This document shows positions 17,064 through 26,419 of a DNA stretch of 64,000 nt, in pieces. Each line of letters begins with the position of its first letter. Position 1 is the stretch's first letter. Made by a program: the position numbers and the translations under genes. The DNA is from Segatella buccae ATCC 33574. Lineage in GTDB: Bacteria > Bacteroidota > Bacteroidia > Bacteroidales > Bacteroidaceae. Below the pieces are notes generated by a model that saw only the letters and a list, made by a program, of their open reading frames with translations, did no database searches and was not told where the DNA came from. The stretch spans positions 2,997,882 through 3,061,881 of the forward strand of contig NZ_GL586311.1 of assembly GCF_000184945.1 (NCBI RefSeq), read 5' to 3'.

Positions 17064-19421
17064 ATGAAAATACGAGCAAACGAAATAAACGGATGGATTC
17101 ATGCGGACATTCCGTTGACGACGGCCGATTGGCTTCAAGTTTTACAGAATGAAGATACACCGGATGACTATGTTTATGCGGTGTTGAAATTCTATTATGA
17201 ACCGGAACACAAGTCAACGTGTGCCAATCTTGGAAGCAAGTATCTGGAATCGGCAAAATGGTTTAATGCCGAGATCATGAATTTTGGCAAGAGAGTTCAG
17301 TCACAGTTCGATTTCACGGTTGAAGGACTTGACGGCCAATACACTTACTGGGTGACAGTGATGGACGGGCAAAAGGAAAATGGACTTTTTGCCTGGAAAT
17401 TGAAAACCGAACTGGTAGAGGCAGTCAGGCAATATCTTTATGGACAGCTCCTTGAGGTCTATAAAGAAAAAAGACGGATACTGCCCATTAAAACGTATGA
17501 CGGGGATGAATCTTATAAGTGGGATTTGATAACAGATAGTATCGGCAAGCCTTTGTTGAAAATAGTGGATTTGGTCAGACGGACAAATCTGATTTACACA
17601 AGTTTGGTTGGCCCTACGCTGAATTTTGCATTGCGCAACAATCCTGCGCAGTTTCAAAAGGTTCTTGAGGGTTTGTGTGACAGTTCTAAACCTTTGGATG
17701 AGCGTATACTACACTACTCCAACATCATGAAAACAGTTGCTAATGACCCTGCCAATGACAAACAAAAGTTGTTTGCCAATGATGAACGGACGGCTTCTGT
17801 GATTCTTACGTGCCACGACCCTCAACGATATACGTTTTATACAAATGGCGTTTACATGCGTCTTTGTCGCTATCTTGGAGTTCCTTCAAACCGTGTGTAC
17901 TCCAAATACAGTCATTTTCTGGAGCTTCTGCAACCTTTAGTGACCCTTATTGCAGGCGATGATGAATTGCGGAACATTGTCGGGACAAGTCTTGAAGGTA
18001 AAATCAAGAGCGATCTGTTATTGGCCCAAGATGTTTGTTGGATGATACTGGTGCGTGAACCGTCATTTCTACCCACTCATAAAAACACCTTTATGGGGAC
18101 AATACAAGATACAGAAAACGCCAGAATGGATAATATGCAGCAGTCTAATCCTTATCAAAAGTATATAGACCTTTTGGAGGCCAACCACAATTTGATACTT
18201 GTGGGGGCTCCGGGAACGGGGAAAACTTTTTTGGCCAAGGCCATAGCCCGGGCGATGAATCCTGATGACGAACCGGGTTTTGTGCAGTTCCATCCGTCGT
18301 ATGATTACACTGATTTTGTGGAAGGGCTGCGCCCGACGGCTCCCGATGGTGACGGACAGGTAGGATTTGAAATGCGTGATGGAGTCTTTAAGTCGTTTTG
18401 CATCAATGCATTGAACAATCTGGTAGATTCCCGCAAGTCGGTGACGGAGTTGCAGAGAGAACTCGATGCGCGCGAACGTTTGGACCAGTTTGTGGCTGAA
18501 GCCATTGAGAGCGGTAGAGAGTTTCATACTTCATCCACCAAGAACAAGTTCTCAATAGTTGATGCTTCGGAATCCACCATTACGGTTTATATTCCCAATA
18601 ACCCCAAGGTGAATCTGCTCATCGTCAACAGAAATGACCTTGTTACGCTGTTGAGCGACAAAGAGGTGCGTATAGAATCAGTGGGCGATGTGAAGCTTTA
18701 TTTTGGCAGAAAGCATAATACACAGCAAGATTCCTATGTCTTTGTACTTTACCGGCAACTGCGCGAAATGGCAGCCAAAGCATCTAAGGCTTCTGCTGTC
18801 AACGAAAAGAAATATGTGTTTATCATCGATGAAATCAACCGTGGAGAACTTTCAAAGATCTTCGGCGAATTGTTCTTCTCCATAGACCCCGGATATAGAG
18901 GGACGGAAGGACGGGTGAGAACGCAGTATGCCAATATGCAGACAAGTGCCAATGCTTTTGACAGCGTGCTTAAATCCACCTGCTACGGACATTTCTTTAT
19001 CCCCGAAAACGTGTATGTGATAGGCACAATGAATGACATCGACCGTAGTGTGGAGAGCATGGACTTTGCCATGCGCCGCCGCTTCGCTTGGTTGGAGGTG
19101 ACGGCTGAAGACAGTATGGCCATCATCGACTTGTCGGACGAGCTGCAAACGATAGGAGCACCGTTGGAAGAAATCAAAGGGCGTATGCGCCGGTTGAACG
19201 AAGCGATAGCCGCCACTCCCGGACTGAGCACGGCCTATCAGCTTGGCGGGGCTTATTTCTTGAAATATGCGCGTGTCAGGAGCTTTGATGCCTTGTGGGA
19301 GACTTGTATAAAAGGTGTGCTCGACGAGTATCTGCGAGGACGGCGAGATGGTGCAGAACAGTTGGCGAGACTTCATGATGCCTATAACGGACGGCTGACT
19401 GATGACGTGGATGGAGAATGA
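17064..19421 (+). CDS. mcrB: McrB-like AAA+ GTPase of a type IV restriction system
   Basis: This 785-residue NTPase is expected to drive cleavage of modified DNA together with the McrC-like protein encoded next. Residues 1-340 form a recognition region unlike E. coli McrB. The part around HKSTCANLGSKYLESAKW suggests a helical DNA-reading module, and it is followed by a segment with ERTASVILTCHDPQRYTFY. The AAA+ domain has Walker A VGAPGTGKTF (about 382), Walker B VFIIDEINRGE (about 592) and sensor segment GTMNDIDRSVESMDFAMRRRF (about 655). A beta-rich insert of about 120 residues lies between Walker A and B. The stop overlaps the next ATG (ATGA), indicating coupling. The modification recognised cannot be read from sequence. 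Confidence 0.88.
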   Translation: MKIRANEINGWIHADIPLTTADWLQVLQNEDTPDDYVYAVLKFYYEPEHKSTCANLGSKYLESAKWFNAEIMNFGKRVQSQFDFTVEGLDGQYTYWVTVMDGQKENGLFAWKLKTELVEAVRQYLYGQLLEVYKEKRRILPIKTYDGDESYKWDLITDSIGKPLLKIVDLVRRTNLIYTSLVGPTLNFALRNNPAQFQKVLEGLCDSSKPLDERILHYSNIMKTVANDPANDKQKLFANDERTASVILTCHDPQRYTFYTNGVYMRLCRYLGVPSNRVYSKYSHFLELLQPLVTLIAGDDELRNIVGTSLEGKIKSDLLLAQDVCWMILVREPSFLPTHKNTFMGTIQDTENARMDNMQQSNPYQKYIDLLEANHNLILVGAPGTGKTFLAKAIARAMNPDDEPGFVQFHPSYDYTDFVEGLRPTAPDGDGQVGFEMRDGVFKSFCINALNNLVDSRKSVTELQRELDARERLDQFVAEAIESGREFHTSSTKNKFSIVDASESTITVYIPNNPKVNLLIVNRNDLVTLLSDKEVRIESVGDVKLYFGRKHNTQQDSYVFVLYRQLREMAAKASKASAVNEKKYVFIIDEINRGELSKIFGELFFSIDPGYRGTEGRVRTQYANMQTSANAFDSVLKSTCYGHFFIPENVYVIGTMNDIDRSVESMDFAMRRRFAWLEVTAEDSMAIIDLSDELQTIGAPLEEIKGRMRRLNEAIAATPGLSTAYQLGGAYFLKYARVRSFDALWETCIKGVLDEYLRGRRDGAEQLARLHDAYNGRLTDDVDGE

Positions 19422-20716
19422 TTACCAACGACAACTCACGTAAAGAGATTGCTCTGGAAGAGCATACAGAGTATCTGCGCGTACTCTCCGAACATACGAT
19501 AGAGGGGCTCTGTGCCAAGATGGGGGCTGATCTGTTGGTGTTTCCAAGTCGACTTGACGCTCATGGAGAGCAGATAGGGAAAGAGCACATATTCCGGTTG
19601 GAAGACGGATATATGATTACGGGCAACGTGATGGGCTTTGTGGGCTATCGGGGCACGCAGGTCTGCATTCGCTCACGTTTCGCTTCCGATGGCAGAGACT
19701 ACTTCCTCCACTACATGCTGCAAAAGGTGTTTGCGCCCCATCTCTTAAAACTGGACACCACCAGTGACGATGAGCAGATATTCGACTTGCTCGTTTTCAT
19801 GTTTCCCCATTTCCTGAATAGGGCTTTGCAGCAGGGATTGTATCGGGAATATCAGACCCGGATGCACAATGATGCTAACCTCAGAGGGCGCATAGACATC
19901 AACAGGCATATCCGCCTCAATCCTCTTTTTGACGGACGGGTAGCTTATTCCACCCGCGAACTGGAATATGACAATCCTATGACAGAGCTTGTCCGCCACA
20001 CCATTGAGTATGTCTGTGAGCAATCGTTGGGCAACATCATTCTGTCGGCCGATGCCGAGACGATGGATAATGTGGCGCGCATCAGAGCTGCCACCGGTCG
20101 CTATCAGCGAGTGGACAGACAGCGGGTGATCGATGACAACCTTCATCCTTTCACCCATCCTTATTTCTCTGGATATGCCGACTTACAATCAGTGTGCCTG
20201 CGCATTCTCCGCCGAGAGGAACTGAAATATGGAGTCTGTGACGACACAATCCGGGGTGTTCTCTTCGATGGGGCTTGGCTGTGGGAAGCTTATCTGGCCA
20301 CGGTGTTTCGCAAGATAGGTTTCAAGCATCCTCAAAACAATCTTCGGACAGACGGCTTGTGCCTTTTTACTGACGGTACGGGAAAGCGTTATCCCGACTT
20401 TTACAAAGAAAACAGAGTGCTCGATGCCAAATACAAACGCTATGAAGGGGTGAAAGTCAATGCTGTGGGCAGAGAAGATTTACATCAGCTCGTCACCTAT
20501 ATGTATATGACTAAAGCTTGCTACGGAGGTTTGGTGGTTCCGCTTCAAAGTCGGGAGCAATCGACGGAGAGCAAGAAACTTTGCGGCTATGGTGGTATTA
20601 TTTCTTTATACGGTCTGTCGGTGGATTCGTCAGCTGTTTCTTATGGGGAGTTTGTTCACAACATGGAGGTGGCAGAACGAGAGCTTTTAGATGAATTGCA
20701 AAGGCCGGAGGAGTAA
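19418..20716 (+). CDS. mcrC: McrC-like endonuclease subunit of a type IV restriction system
   Basis: This 432-residue protein pairs with the McrB-like GTPase. The N-terminal half matches the McrC/McrBC 5-methylcytosine restriction family. The C-terminal nuclease shows the PD-(D/E)xK pattern in RYPDFYKENRVLDAKYKRY (about residues 326-344), with D and DAK as metal ligands. Translation starts inside the mcrB stop (ATGA overlap at 19418). A strong hairpin terminator follows 23 nt after the stop. No methyltransferase is nearby, consistent with a modification-dependent enzyme. Confidence 0.86.
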   Translation: MITNDNSRKEIALEEHTEYLRVLSEHTIEGLCAKMGADLLVFPSRLDAHGEQIGKEHIFRLEDGYMITGNVMGFVGYRGTQVCIRSRFASDGRDYFLHYMLQKVFAPHLLKLDTTSDDEQIFDLLVFMFPHFLNRALQQGLYREYQTRMHNDANLRGRIDINRHIRLNPLFDGRVAYSTRELEYDNPMTELVRHTIEYVCEQSLGNIILSADAETMDNVARIRAATGRYQRVDRQRVIDDNLHPFTHPYFSGYADLQSVCLRILRREELKYGVCDDTIRGVLFDGAWLWEAYLATVFRKIGFKHPQNNLRTDGLCLFTDGTGKRYPDFYKENRVLDAKYKRYEGVKVNAVGREDLHQLVTYMYMTKACYGGLVVPLQSREQSTESKKLCGYGGIISLYGLSVDSSAVSYGEFVHNMEVAERELLDELQRPEE

Positions 20717-20738
20717 TTTTCTTAGATGATTTTATATC

Positions 20739-20780
20739 AAGAGGCAGGTGGCTTGTCAACTCAAGTCACCTGCCTCTTTT
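20739..20780. terminator. Terminator downstream of mcrC and ccsBA (convergent)
   Basis: The stem AAGAGGCAGGTGGCTTG pairs with CAAGTCACCTGCCTCTT (20739-20755 with 20763-20779) with one mismatch. It has a T-run on the plus side and an A-rich start that serves the minus side, so it can terminate both convergent genes. Confidence 0.85.
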
Positions 20781-20872
20781 GTATAGAAAGGGCATCCCGC
20801 TTCATGAAAAGGGCATCTTGTTGATGCCGATGCGCTTCACAATCGCCTCAGGGTGCAGCCCGGCGGTGTGCA

Positions 20873-23089
20873 TCAGGCATAGCTGTGCATGCCGCCGAGG
20901 AAGTAGTTGACGCCGAAGTAGGTCATGAGAATGGTGAGGAAGGCGATGGTGGTGTAGAGATGGTAGGCCGTGGGGCGGCTGAAGAGGGGGAAAGAGCGGG
21001 TGTGGAGCACCACGGCGTAGACCATGAAAGTGATCAGCGCCCATGTCTCCTTGGGATCCCAGCTCCAGTAGGTGCCCCAACTGATGTTGGCCCAGATGGC
21101 ACCGATGAAGATGCCGAGGCCCAGCGTGGTGACGGCCGGATAGAGGAACAGACGGCTGAGTGCCTGCAACTCGACGCCCTTGCGGGGGAGGAGCAGACCC
21201 ATGAGGCCGCAGATGAAGGTCATGGCCAACAGGGCATAGCTCATCATGATGATGCCCACGTGGATGCTCAGCAGCGGACTGTTGAGCACGGGCATCATCC
21301 GCCCGATGGCGGGATCCATCTGCGAGATGTGACTCACGAGCAGGAAGAAGCCCGAGAGCAGGAAGCCGAACACCACCACGATGTGGGCCTTGCGCCATGC
21401 AAGGAGCGAGAGCAGTTGGGTGAACCACGCCACGACAAGCATCGTCTCGTAACCGTTGCTCATGGGCACGTAGCCGCTGATGATCCAGCGCAGTGCCAGT
21501 GCCACCGTCAGGGCGAGCATCGAGAGCACCATGAGCACGACAAACAGCGGGCCGGAGGCGGCCGACAGCCTTGCCATGAGGCTTCGCTTCCCGGTGGGGC
21601 GGGCCGAAGTGTCATCCTTACCCGTCAGTTTGCGGATGGTGAGGCCGAGGGCGATGAGCCCCAACGTGAGGTTCACGACGAAGAGAATCGTGGCAAACGG
21701 CACACTGTTGTAGAGACGCTCGGCCTCCACCTCCCGTGGAGAGGGCATACCCGCTCCGCCGTTGCGCTGCTGATAGGCCATCACCTCGTCGATGGTCTTG
21801 TTCACATCGGCATTGCTGCCCGAGAGCGCATAGCGGTAGAGGTCGGCAAACACCTGCTGCATGTAGGCACTGTCGCGGGCACTCACAGCCCCCTTGTAGC
21901 TTCGGTTGGGGGCATACCACTGCGTAGAGCCCTTTGCCGTGTGGGGGAATATCTTCAGCGGTGCGCCCCCACGCAGTTCCATGATGAGCTGCACTTTCTC
22001 GTCGAGTTCCACCGCATCCTGATGAAAACCGTCTTGCGCCCCATGGTAGTATTCCTCCACATACTGCTTGAGGCGGTAGTCGCCGGCCAGAAAGAGGTCG
22101 TTCACCGACACGTAGTCGGGCAACTGGAGCGTGGATTTCAGTTGTCCGCCTTTCACCTTGATGATTTTCTCGCCCGCCCACTGGTCGCCCCAGAAGATGA
22201 ATCCCGTGAGCACCTGTTCGGGCGTGCAACCCCGATAGCTGCGCTTGCCGCAGAGCTTCTTCGTCAAGTCGTAGGCATAGGTCTGCAACGGCGCGATGCG
22301 GTCGTTGTAGAGCACGCTCATGCGGCCGAAGTGGTCGGCTGTGCGGCGGGGGAAGGTGGTGGTGGCTGCAACCGGCTGTTGCAGGGCCATGAGGGCGAGG
22401 ATAGCCAGCGCGCCCTTGCGCAGCACATCGCTCCGGAGCAGCCGGCGGAAAGTGCCCCGGGGGTCGACGAGCAGCCACAGGAGCGAGAAGAAGAGCAGGG
22501 CGTAGCCCACGTAGGTGACGGGAATGCCGTAAGGGTCGCTGTTGATGGCCAGCACGCTGCCCCGGCCGTCCTCGTCGTAGGAACTCTGATAGAGGCGCAC
22601 GCCGCCGTGGGAGGCTATCCTGTTCATCGAAACCGTGTAGCGGTTGGCCGCTCCGTCGCCCCCGATGCTGATAATTGACTCATAGTCGGCTGCGGCCTTG
22701 GTGCCTTCGTGATAGCGGATGTTGAACTTCTCGAGCTTCACCTTGAAGGGCAGGCGGGCCGGTTCCATGCCTTGCCCATCCTTGGCCGCCATATATTCGG
22801 CGGTGGACTGGCCTTGCCGCAGGTGTATGGCCCCCCGACGGGCTGTGAGCCGGGTGAGCAATGCGCCGGCGAGGATGACCACGAAAGCGGCGTGGAGCAG
22901 CAGAGTGGGCCACCGGTGCAGGCGGCTTTGGGCGATGTAGACGATGCCGGCAGCCGTGAGCATGGCCCACAGCAGGGTGAACCACCACGTGTGGTAGAGG
23001 TCGCCCGCGCCCAGCTTTTCACAAAATGTGGCGGCAGCCATGACGGCCACCACCACGATATACAGAGAGAAAGTTATTTTCTTGATCAT
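20873..23089 (-). CDS. CcsB-CcsA fusion, System II cytochrome c haem ligase
   Basis: This 738-residue integral membrane protein attaches haem to CxxCH motifs in the periplasm. The N-terminal half is ResB/CcsB-like, with spans within the first 90 residues and again near 200, enclosing a soluble domain. The C-terminal half is CcsA-like, with about eight spans and the haem-handling WWD motif in WANISWGTYWSWDPKETWALI (about 675-695). Its His-bearing flanks include SHISQMD and LSIHVGI. Fusion of the two proteins is known from several epsilonproteobacteria and Bacteroidota. The gene ends the minus-strand operon with porin, imelysin and dihaem lipoprotein; the last is an obvious substrate. Confidence 0.92.
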   Translation of the reverse strand: MIKKITFSLYIVVVAVMAAATFCEKLGAGDLYHTWWFTLLWAMLTAAGIVYIAQSRLHRWPTLLLHAAFVVILAGALLTRLTARRGAIHLRQGQSTAEYMAAKDGQGMEPARLPFKVKLEKFNIRYHEGTKAAADYESIISIGGDGAANRYTVSMNRIASHGGVRLYQSSYDEDGRGSVLAINSDPYGIPVTYVGYALLFFSLLWLLVDPRGTFRRLLRSDVLRKGALAILALMALQQPVAATTTFPRRTADHFGRMSVLYNDRIAPLQTYAYDLTKKLCGKRSYRGCTPEQVLTGFIFWGDQWAGEKIIKVKGGQLKSTLQLPDYVSVNDLFLAGDYRLKQYVEEYYHGAQDGFHQDAVELDEKVQLIMELRGGAPLKIFPHTAKGSTQWYAPNRSYKGAVSARDSAYMQQVFADLYRYALSGSNADVNKTIDEVMAYQQRNGGAGMPSPREVEAERLYNSVPFATILFVVNLTLGLIALGLTIRKLTGKDDTSARPTGKRSLMARLSAASGPLFVVLMVLSMLALTVALALRWIISGYVPMSNGYETMLVVAWFTQLLSLLAWRKAHIVVVFGFLLSGFFLLVSHISQMDPAIGRMMPVLNSPLLSIHVGIIMMSYALLAMTFICGLMGLLLPRKGVELQALSRLFLYPAVTTLGLGIFIGAIWANISWGTYWSWDPKETWALITFMVYAVVLHTRSFPLFSRPTAYHLYTTIAFLTILMTYFGVNYFLGGMHSYA

Positions 23090-23122
23090 TGATCAGACCT
23101 TCCGTGTCGGTTGTATGCGCCC

Positions 23123-24889
23123 TTAGATGGAGCGCAGGAATTTCACCACAGCGTCGCGGTCGGCCTTGGGCAGGTGGTAGAACTTCACCGCACTCCAGTA
23201 GGCGTCGCTGTTTTTGCTGTAGGCATGCCACATGATGGCCTCCACCTCGTTGCGTGCCCGGCAGTCGTGCAGACGGTCTTCGGCACCCGTGTTGAGCAGG
23301 CTCAGGCCGCGGCCCCACAGCGGTGTGGTGCGGCACCAGCTTCCGTGTATGCCGTTTTTCATGTAGAGTCGGTGCTGTATCATGTCCGTGTAGGGATAGA
23401 TGGTCTGATGGGCATACTTCGGCAGGTTGAGGTTGTTGTTCTTGATGGGGGAGGGCACCCAATAGTTGTCGTCGCCCGTCTCCCATTTCGGACGGTGGCA
23501 GCTGGCACAGCCCATCTCCATGAAGAGCTTCTTGCCGCGCTGTACGGTAGCGTCGTTGAGGTCGCGGGCGCGTGGAACGGCCAGTCCGCGGTGCCACACC
23601 ATGTACTGCCAGAAGTTGTTGTCCGTCATTTCGGGCTTGAAGTTGTGGTAGGCGTTGTTAAACTGGTTGGTCTTCGGGTCGAGCAAAGCCTTCACCGCAG
23701 CGGCGATTCCGGCCTCGGTGCCGTCATTGTAGTAAGGCGACGAGGGGTCTTTCTTGATAGCTGCAATCACCTTCTTGTTCTCGCTCATGGCCTTAGCCCA
23801 GGCCGTGGTGGTGTAGAGGTAGGGCCGGTCGCTGCGGCTCACGTTGGGGATGTTCCACATGGCGTTGGCTCCCGCACCGTCTTGGAGCGAAGCGCGCGTC
23901 ATGGCGTAGGTGAAGCGTTTCACCTTCATCTGGCCATCGGCCAGTTTATACCACGCCCCGTTGGGTTTGCCGAGTGTGGGGTCTCCGGCCCAGTCGCCCT
24001 TGGAGGCATCCCAGAAACCGGGGTTGAGCACCTTGGCGATGTCCACGCCGCGCTTCTGTGCCGCAGCCGCCTGCCGGATGTATTCGGCCTTGATGCTGTC
24101 TTGCGGGATGGCATCGAGCAGTCCCGTGCCGTAGAGGCCGATGGTCGACTCCAGCCTCACGGCATAGTTGGTGGGTATGGGGTTGGTGTTGAAGGCGGTG
24201 GGCAGGATGGTCACTTCGGGGTAGATGAGCTCATACCTCTCGCCGTCGGGGAACTGCATGGGCAGTCCGCTCTCCATGGCGGTGACGGTCTCCCACTTCA
24301 TGGTGATGCCTTTCTCGTTTACAGGCGGCAGGAAGGGCGACACGGCGCGCGTCTGCGGCATGCCCGTCACCTCGGAGATGTAGGGCCCGTCGTCGCTGTT
24401 GGCACCGTCTACGGGGTGATAGATCACGAGCAGATAGCCGTTGCCTTTGTGGTCGGCATCGTAGGACTCGACGCGCTTGCCGTGGCCGTAGCCGGGGTGG
24501 CAGTGGATGCAAGACGAGCGCACGTAGGCCGGGCCAAGGCCTGCAAAGTCTTTGGTAGAGGGGGTGGAAGAGGGGAGGAAATCGTGCTCGAAGAAGATTT
24601 CCCCGCGCTTGAAGGCATCCAGCAGATTGGCGTTTCCGACGGCTGGCGTCTCGTCTTCATAGCAAGAGGCGGTGGTGTTTTCGGTTGTTCCCTGTTCTCC
24701 TCCGGGATACCACTCGCTCGGGGTGAAGCCGTTGGTGGCCTTGCCTACATATTTGTAGTCGTCTTCGCCGTTGGTGCTGATGCCGCCGGCCGTGGTGCCG
24801 CCGTTGTCATCGTCGTGGCAGGCGGTGAGCGAAAGGCCCATCATGGCTGCCAGCATCAGCGGCCCGTATGTCTTGAATGTTTTCATCAT
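23123..24889 (-). CDS. Dihaem c-type cytochrome lipoprotein (DUF1111/thiol oxidoreductase-like)
   Basis: The 588-residue product has a lipoprotein signal ending in LTAC (Cys24) and two haem c sites, CIHCH at 127-131 and CASCH at 461-465. The overall layout fits the dihaem DUF1111 family, often called thiol oxidoreductase, which is related to dihaem peroxidases. Members of this family often neighbour imelysin genes in predicted iron-uptake clusters. Here it is immediately downstream of imelysin and 33 nt upstream of the CcsBA haem ligase that should mature it. Its redox partner and substrate are unknown. A role in reducing or oxidising iron at the cell surface is inference. Confidence 0.88.
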   Translation of the reverse strand: MMKTFKTYGPLMLAAMMGLSLTACHDDDNGGTTAGGISTNGEDDYKYVGKATNGFTPSEWYPGGEQGTTENTTASCYEDETPAVGNANLLDAFKRGEIFFEHDFLPSSTPSTKDFAGLGPAYVRSSCIHCHPGYGHGKRVESYDADHKGNGYLLVIYHPVDGANSDDGPYISEVTGMPQTRAVSPFLPPVNEKGITMKWETVTAMESGLPMQFPDGERYELIYPEVTILPTAFNTNPIPTNYAVRLESTIGLYGTGLLDAIPQDSIKAEYIRQAAAAQKRGVDIAKVLNPGFWDASKGDWAGDPTLGKPNGAWYKLADGQMKVKRFTYAMTRASLQDGAGANAMWNIPNVSRSDRPYLYTTTAWAKAMSENKKVIAAIKKDPSSPYYNDGTEAGIAAAVKALLDPKTNQFNNAYHNFKPEMTDNNFWQYMVWHRGLAVPRARDLNDATVQRGKKLFMEMGCASCHRPKWETGDDNYWVPSPIKNNNLNLPKYAHQTIYPYTDMIQHRLYMKNGIHGSWCRTTPLWGRGLSLLNTGAEDRLHDCRARNEVEAIMWHAYSKNSDAYWSAVKFYHLPKADRDAVVKFLRSI

Positions 24890-24906
24890 GTTTTTGTTTT
24901 ATGGGA

Positions 24907-24943
24907 AATAGTGTCCGGAGGCCTTGGGTCTTCGGACACTATT
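24907..24943 (-). other. Intercistronic hairpin between imelysin and dihaem cytochrome genes
   Basis: An 11-bp perfect stem (24907-24917 with 24933-24943, AATAGTGTCCG and complement) lies in the 75-nt gap. In the direction of transcription it lacks a following T-run, so it is more likely an mRNA processing or stability element than a terminator. Confidence 0.5.
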
Positions 24944-24964
24944 CTTTTTGGTTTGTTGTAATAA

Positions 24965-26290
24965 TCAGTTCTTCAGAATCCACTGCGAGGCCTTGTTCAG
25001 TTCGCTGTCGAGCTCGCCCACAGCGTCCATGGCAGCCTTCACGAGCGGGGCACCCGGGTTAAGCACGAACGGCGTGCCGCTGGTCTGGCAGGCCTTCAGG
25101 GCCTTCAGGGCAGCCGTGAGTTTGGCGTTGATGAGGGCAGCCTCCACCACATTGTAGGTGTTGAGGTAGCTCATCAGCGACTTGGCTGCGTAGGTGTTCC
25201 CGTTGTAGTTGCCATAGAGCGAGTTCTGGATGCTCATGATGTTGTCGTAGAAGTCGGTGAACGAGTTGTAGCTGTAAGGCGACTCGATGTAGTTGGGGTC
25301 ATCGGGCTCCATCTTGCCGTCTTCACCCTGATGCTGTGAGTTCGGGTCTTTCGATGCACGGTAGGCCTGTCCCATCTTCTGGTCGGCCACCTCGGCGCAG
25401 ATGTTGGAGCAACCCGACACGAGGATGGTCTCCACCACTTTCTTCACCGAGCTCTGTGTGCTCTTGGCCGTGCCGGCCTGCAGCAGGTCTTCACCGTAGG
25501 TCAGGCCTTTTTTGGTCAGGGTCTTGAAGTCGTCGAAGTGCTTGGCGCACTCGGCAATGCGGGCCTTGTAGGCAGCGGAGGCGGCAGGATTCCAAGCCAC
25601 CACGAGCTGGTAGCACTTGTCGCGCAGGTCGCCGGCCACGGCTGTGGCGAAGATCACTTCTTCCTTGGCAGTCACGTTCTTGCCGTCGAAGATGTTCTCA
25701 TACTTCTCCACCTCGTCGTTGTTGAAGAAAGATGCGGGGCGGTTTTTGCCGTCGCGGAAGAAGATGAACTCAATGCCGTGGAAACCGAGGTTCTCGGCAG
25801 TGAGGTTCTTGCGGGTCACTTCGATGTCTTCAGCCTCTTTGTCGAGGGTCTTTATCTTGGCGTCGCTGGCCAAGTCTTTGGCCAGTGTGGGCACGTCGAG
25901 GGGCCAGCTGTCGATGTGCGGGTCGATCTCGAAGTCGCTGGCAGCCCCGTAGAGGAATGCCTCCGACTCCTCCCAATACTGGCGGGCGGCCTTGTAGGAA
26001 GTGCAGATGGCGTCGATTTCGCTCTGCTCCACCCTTGTGCCGGCTTTCAGCTTGGCCTTGAGGGCGTTGATCTTGGCGTAGAGCCCTTCAGCCTCGGAGG
26101 CCAGATTGCCATAGGTGGGGTAGACCACGTTGTTGAGATACTCTGCGGTGAGGTCTTTCACGGCCTGTTCCTGCTTCTCGATGGTGGTTTTGCCGTCATC
26201 GCCTTTGTCGTCGTCGCTGCACGAAGTCATGCTCCATGTCAGCGTACATGCTGCTGCGAAGAGCATGGCATACTTAAACATCTTTTTCAT
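24965..26290 (-). CDS. Imelysin-family lipoprotein (iron-regulated IrpA-like)
   Basis: This 441-residue protein is a lipoprotein with signal ending MTSC (Cys24) and the imelysin signature GFHGIE (GxHxxE, about 169-174). The fold is helical, and the family is linked to iron uptake or haem/iron binding, though the mechanism is not settled. The C-terminal part contains LYGNYNGNTYAAKSLM, in keeping with a second helical bundle. It lies between a porin and a dihaem cytochrome, the usual company for imelysins, and its job is probably iron capture at the outer or inner membrane surface. Confidence 0.9.
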   Translation of the reverse strand: MKKMFKYAMLFAAACTLTWSMTSCSDDDKGDDGKTTIEKQEQAVKDLTAEYLNNVVYPTYGNLASEAEGLYAKINALKAKLKAGTRVEQSEIDAICTSYKAARQYWEESEAFLYGAASDFEIDPHIDSWPLDVPTLAKDLASDAKIKTLDKEAEDIEVTRKNLTAENLGFHGIEFIFFRDGKNRPASFFNNDEVEKYENIFDGKNVTAKEEVIFATAVAGDLRDKCYQLVVAWNPAASAAYKARIAECAKHFDDFKTLTKKGLTYGEDLLQAGTAKSTQSSVKKVVETILVSGCSNICAEVADQKMGQAYRASKDPNSQHQGEDGKMEPDDPNYIESPYSYNSFTDFYDNIMSIQNSLYGNYNGNTYAAKSLMSYLNTYNVVEAALINAKLTAALKALKACQTSGTPFVLNPGAPLVKAAMDAVGELDSELNKASQWILKN

Positions 26291-26382
26291 GTTGTTTTCC
26301 GTTTTTTATGTTAATTGCAATGATACTGATTTCATTTGCGGGCAGCCCGAAGCACCAATATGTGAGCCCCTACAGCAGCTTG

Positions 26383-26419
26383 AATCTTTTACCTTTTGAA
26401 TGTTTCAATTTTTGCATCT
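26383..26419. repeat. Short 3'-end repeat after the porin gene (copy also at 47036-47070)
   Basis: The stretch TTTTGAATGTTTCAATTTTT followed by GCATCTTAC is nearly repeated at 47043-47071 as TTTGAATGCTTGAATTTTTG, then CATCTTAC. Both lie directly beyond the stop codon of a minus-strand gene, and here the repeat contributes the TAA. The function is unknown. Confidence 0.6.

Noticed and set aside
24907..24943. Terminator between imelysin and dihaem cytochrome genes
   Set aside because: The hairpin lacks a T-run in the minus direction, so it would not stop the operon transcript.
23111..24961. Long open frame (over 600 codons) opposite the dihaem cytochrome gene
   Set aside because: The minus strand encodes a clear lipoprotein with two CxxCH sites. 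The plus frame is low-complexity antisense sequence produced by GC-rich third positions.
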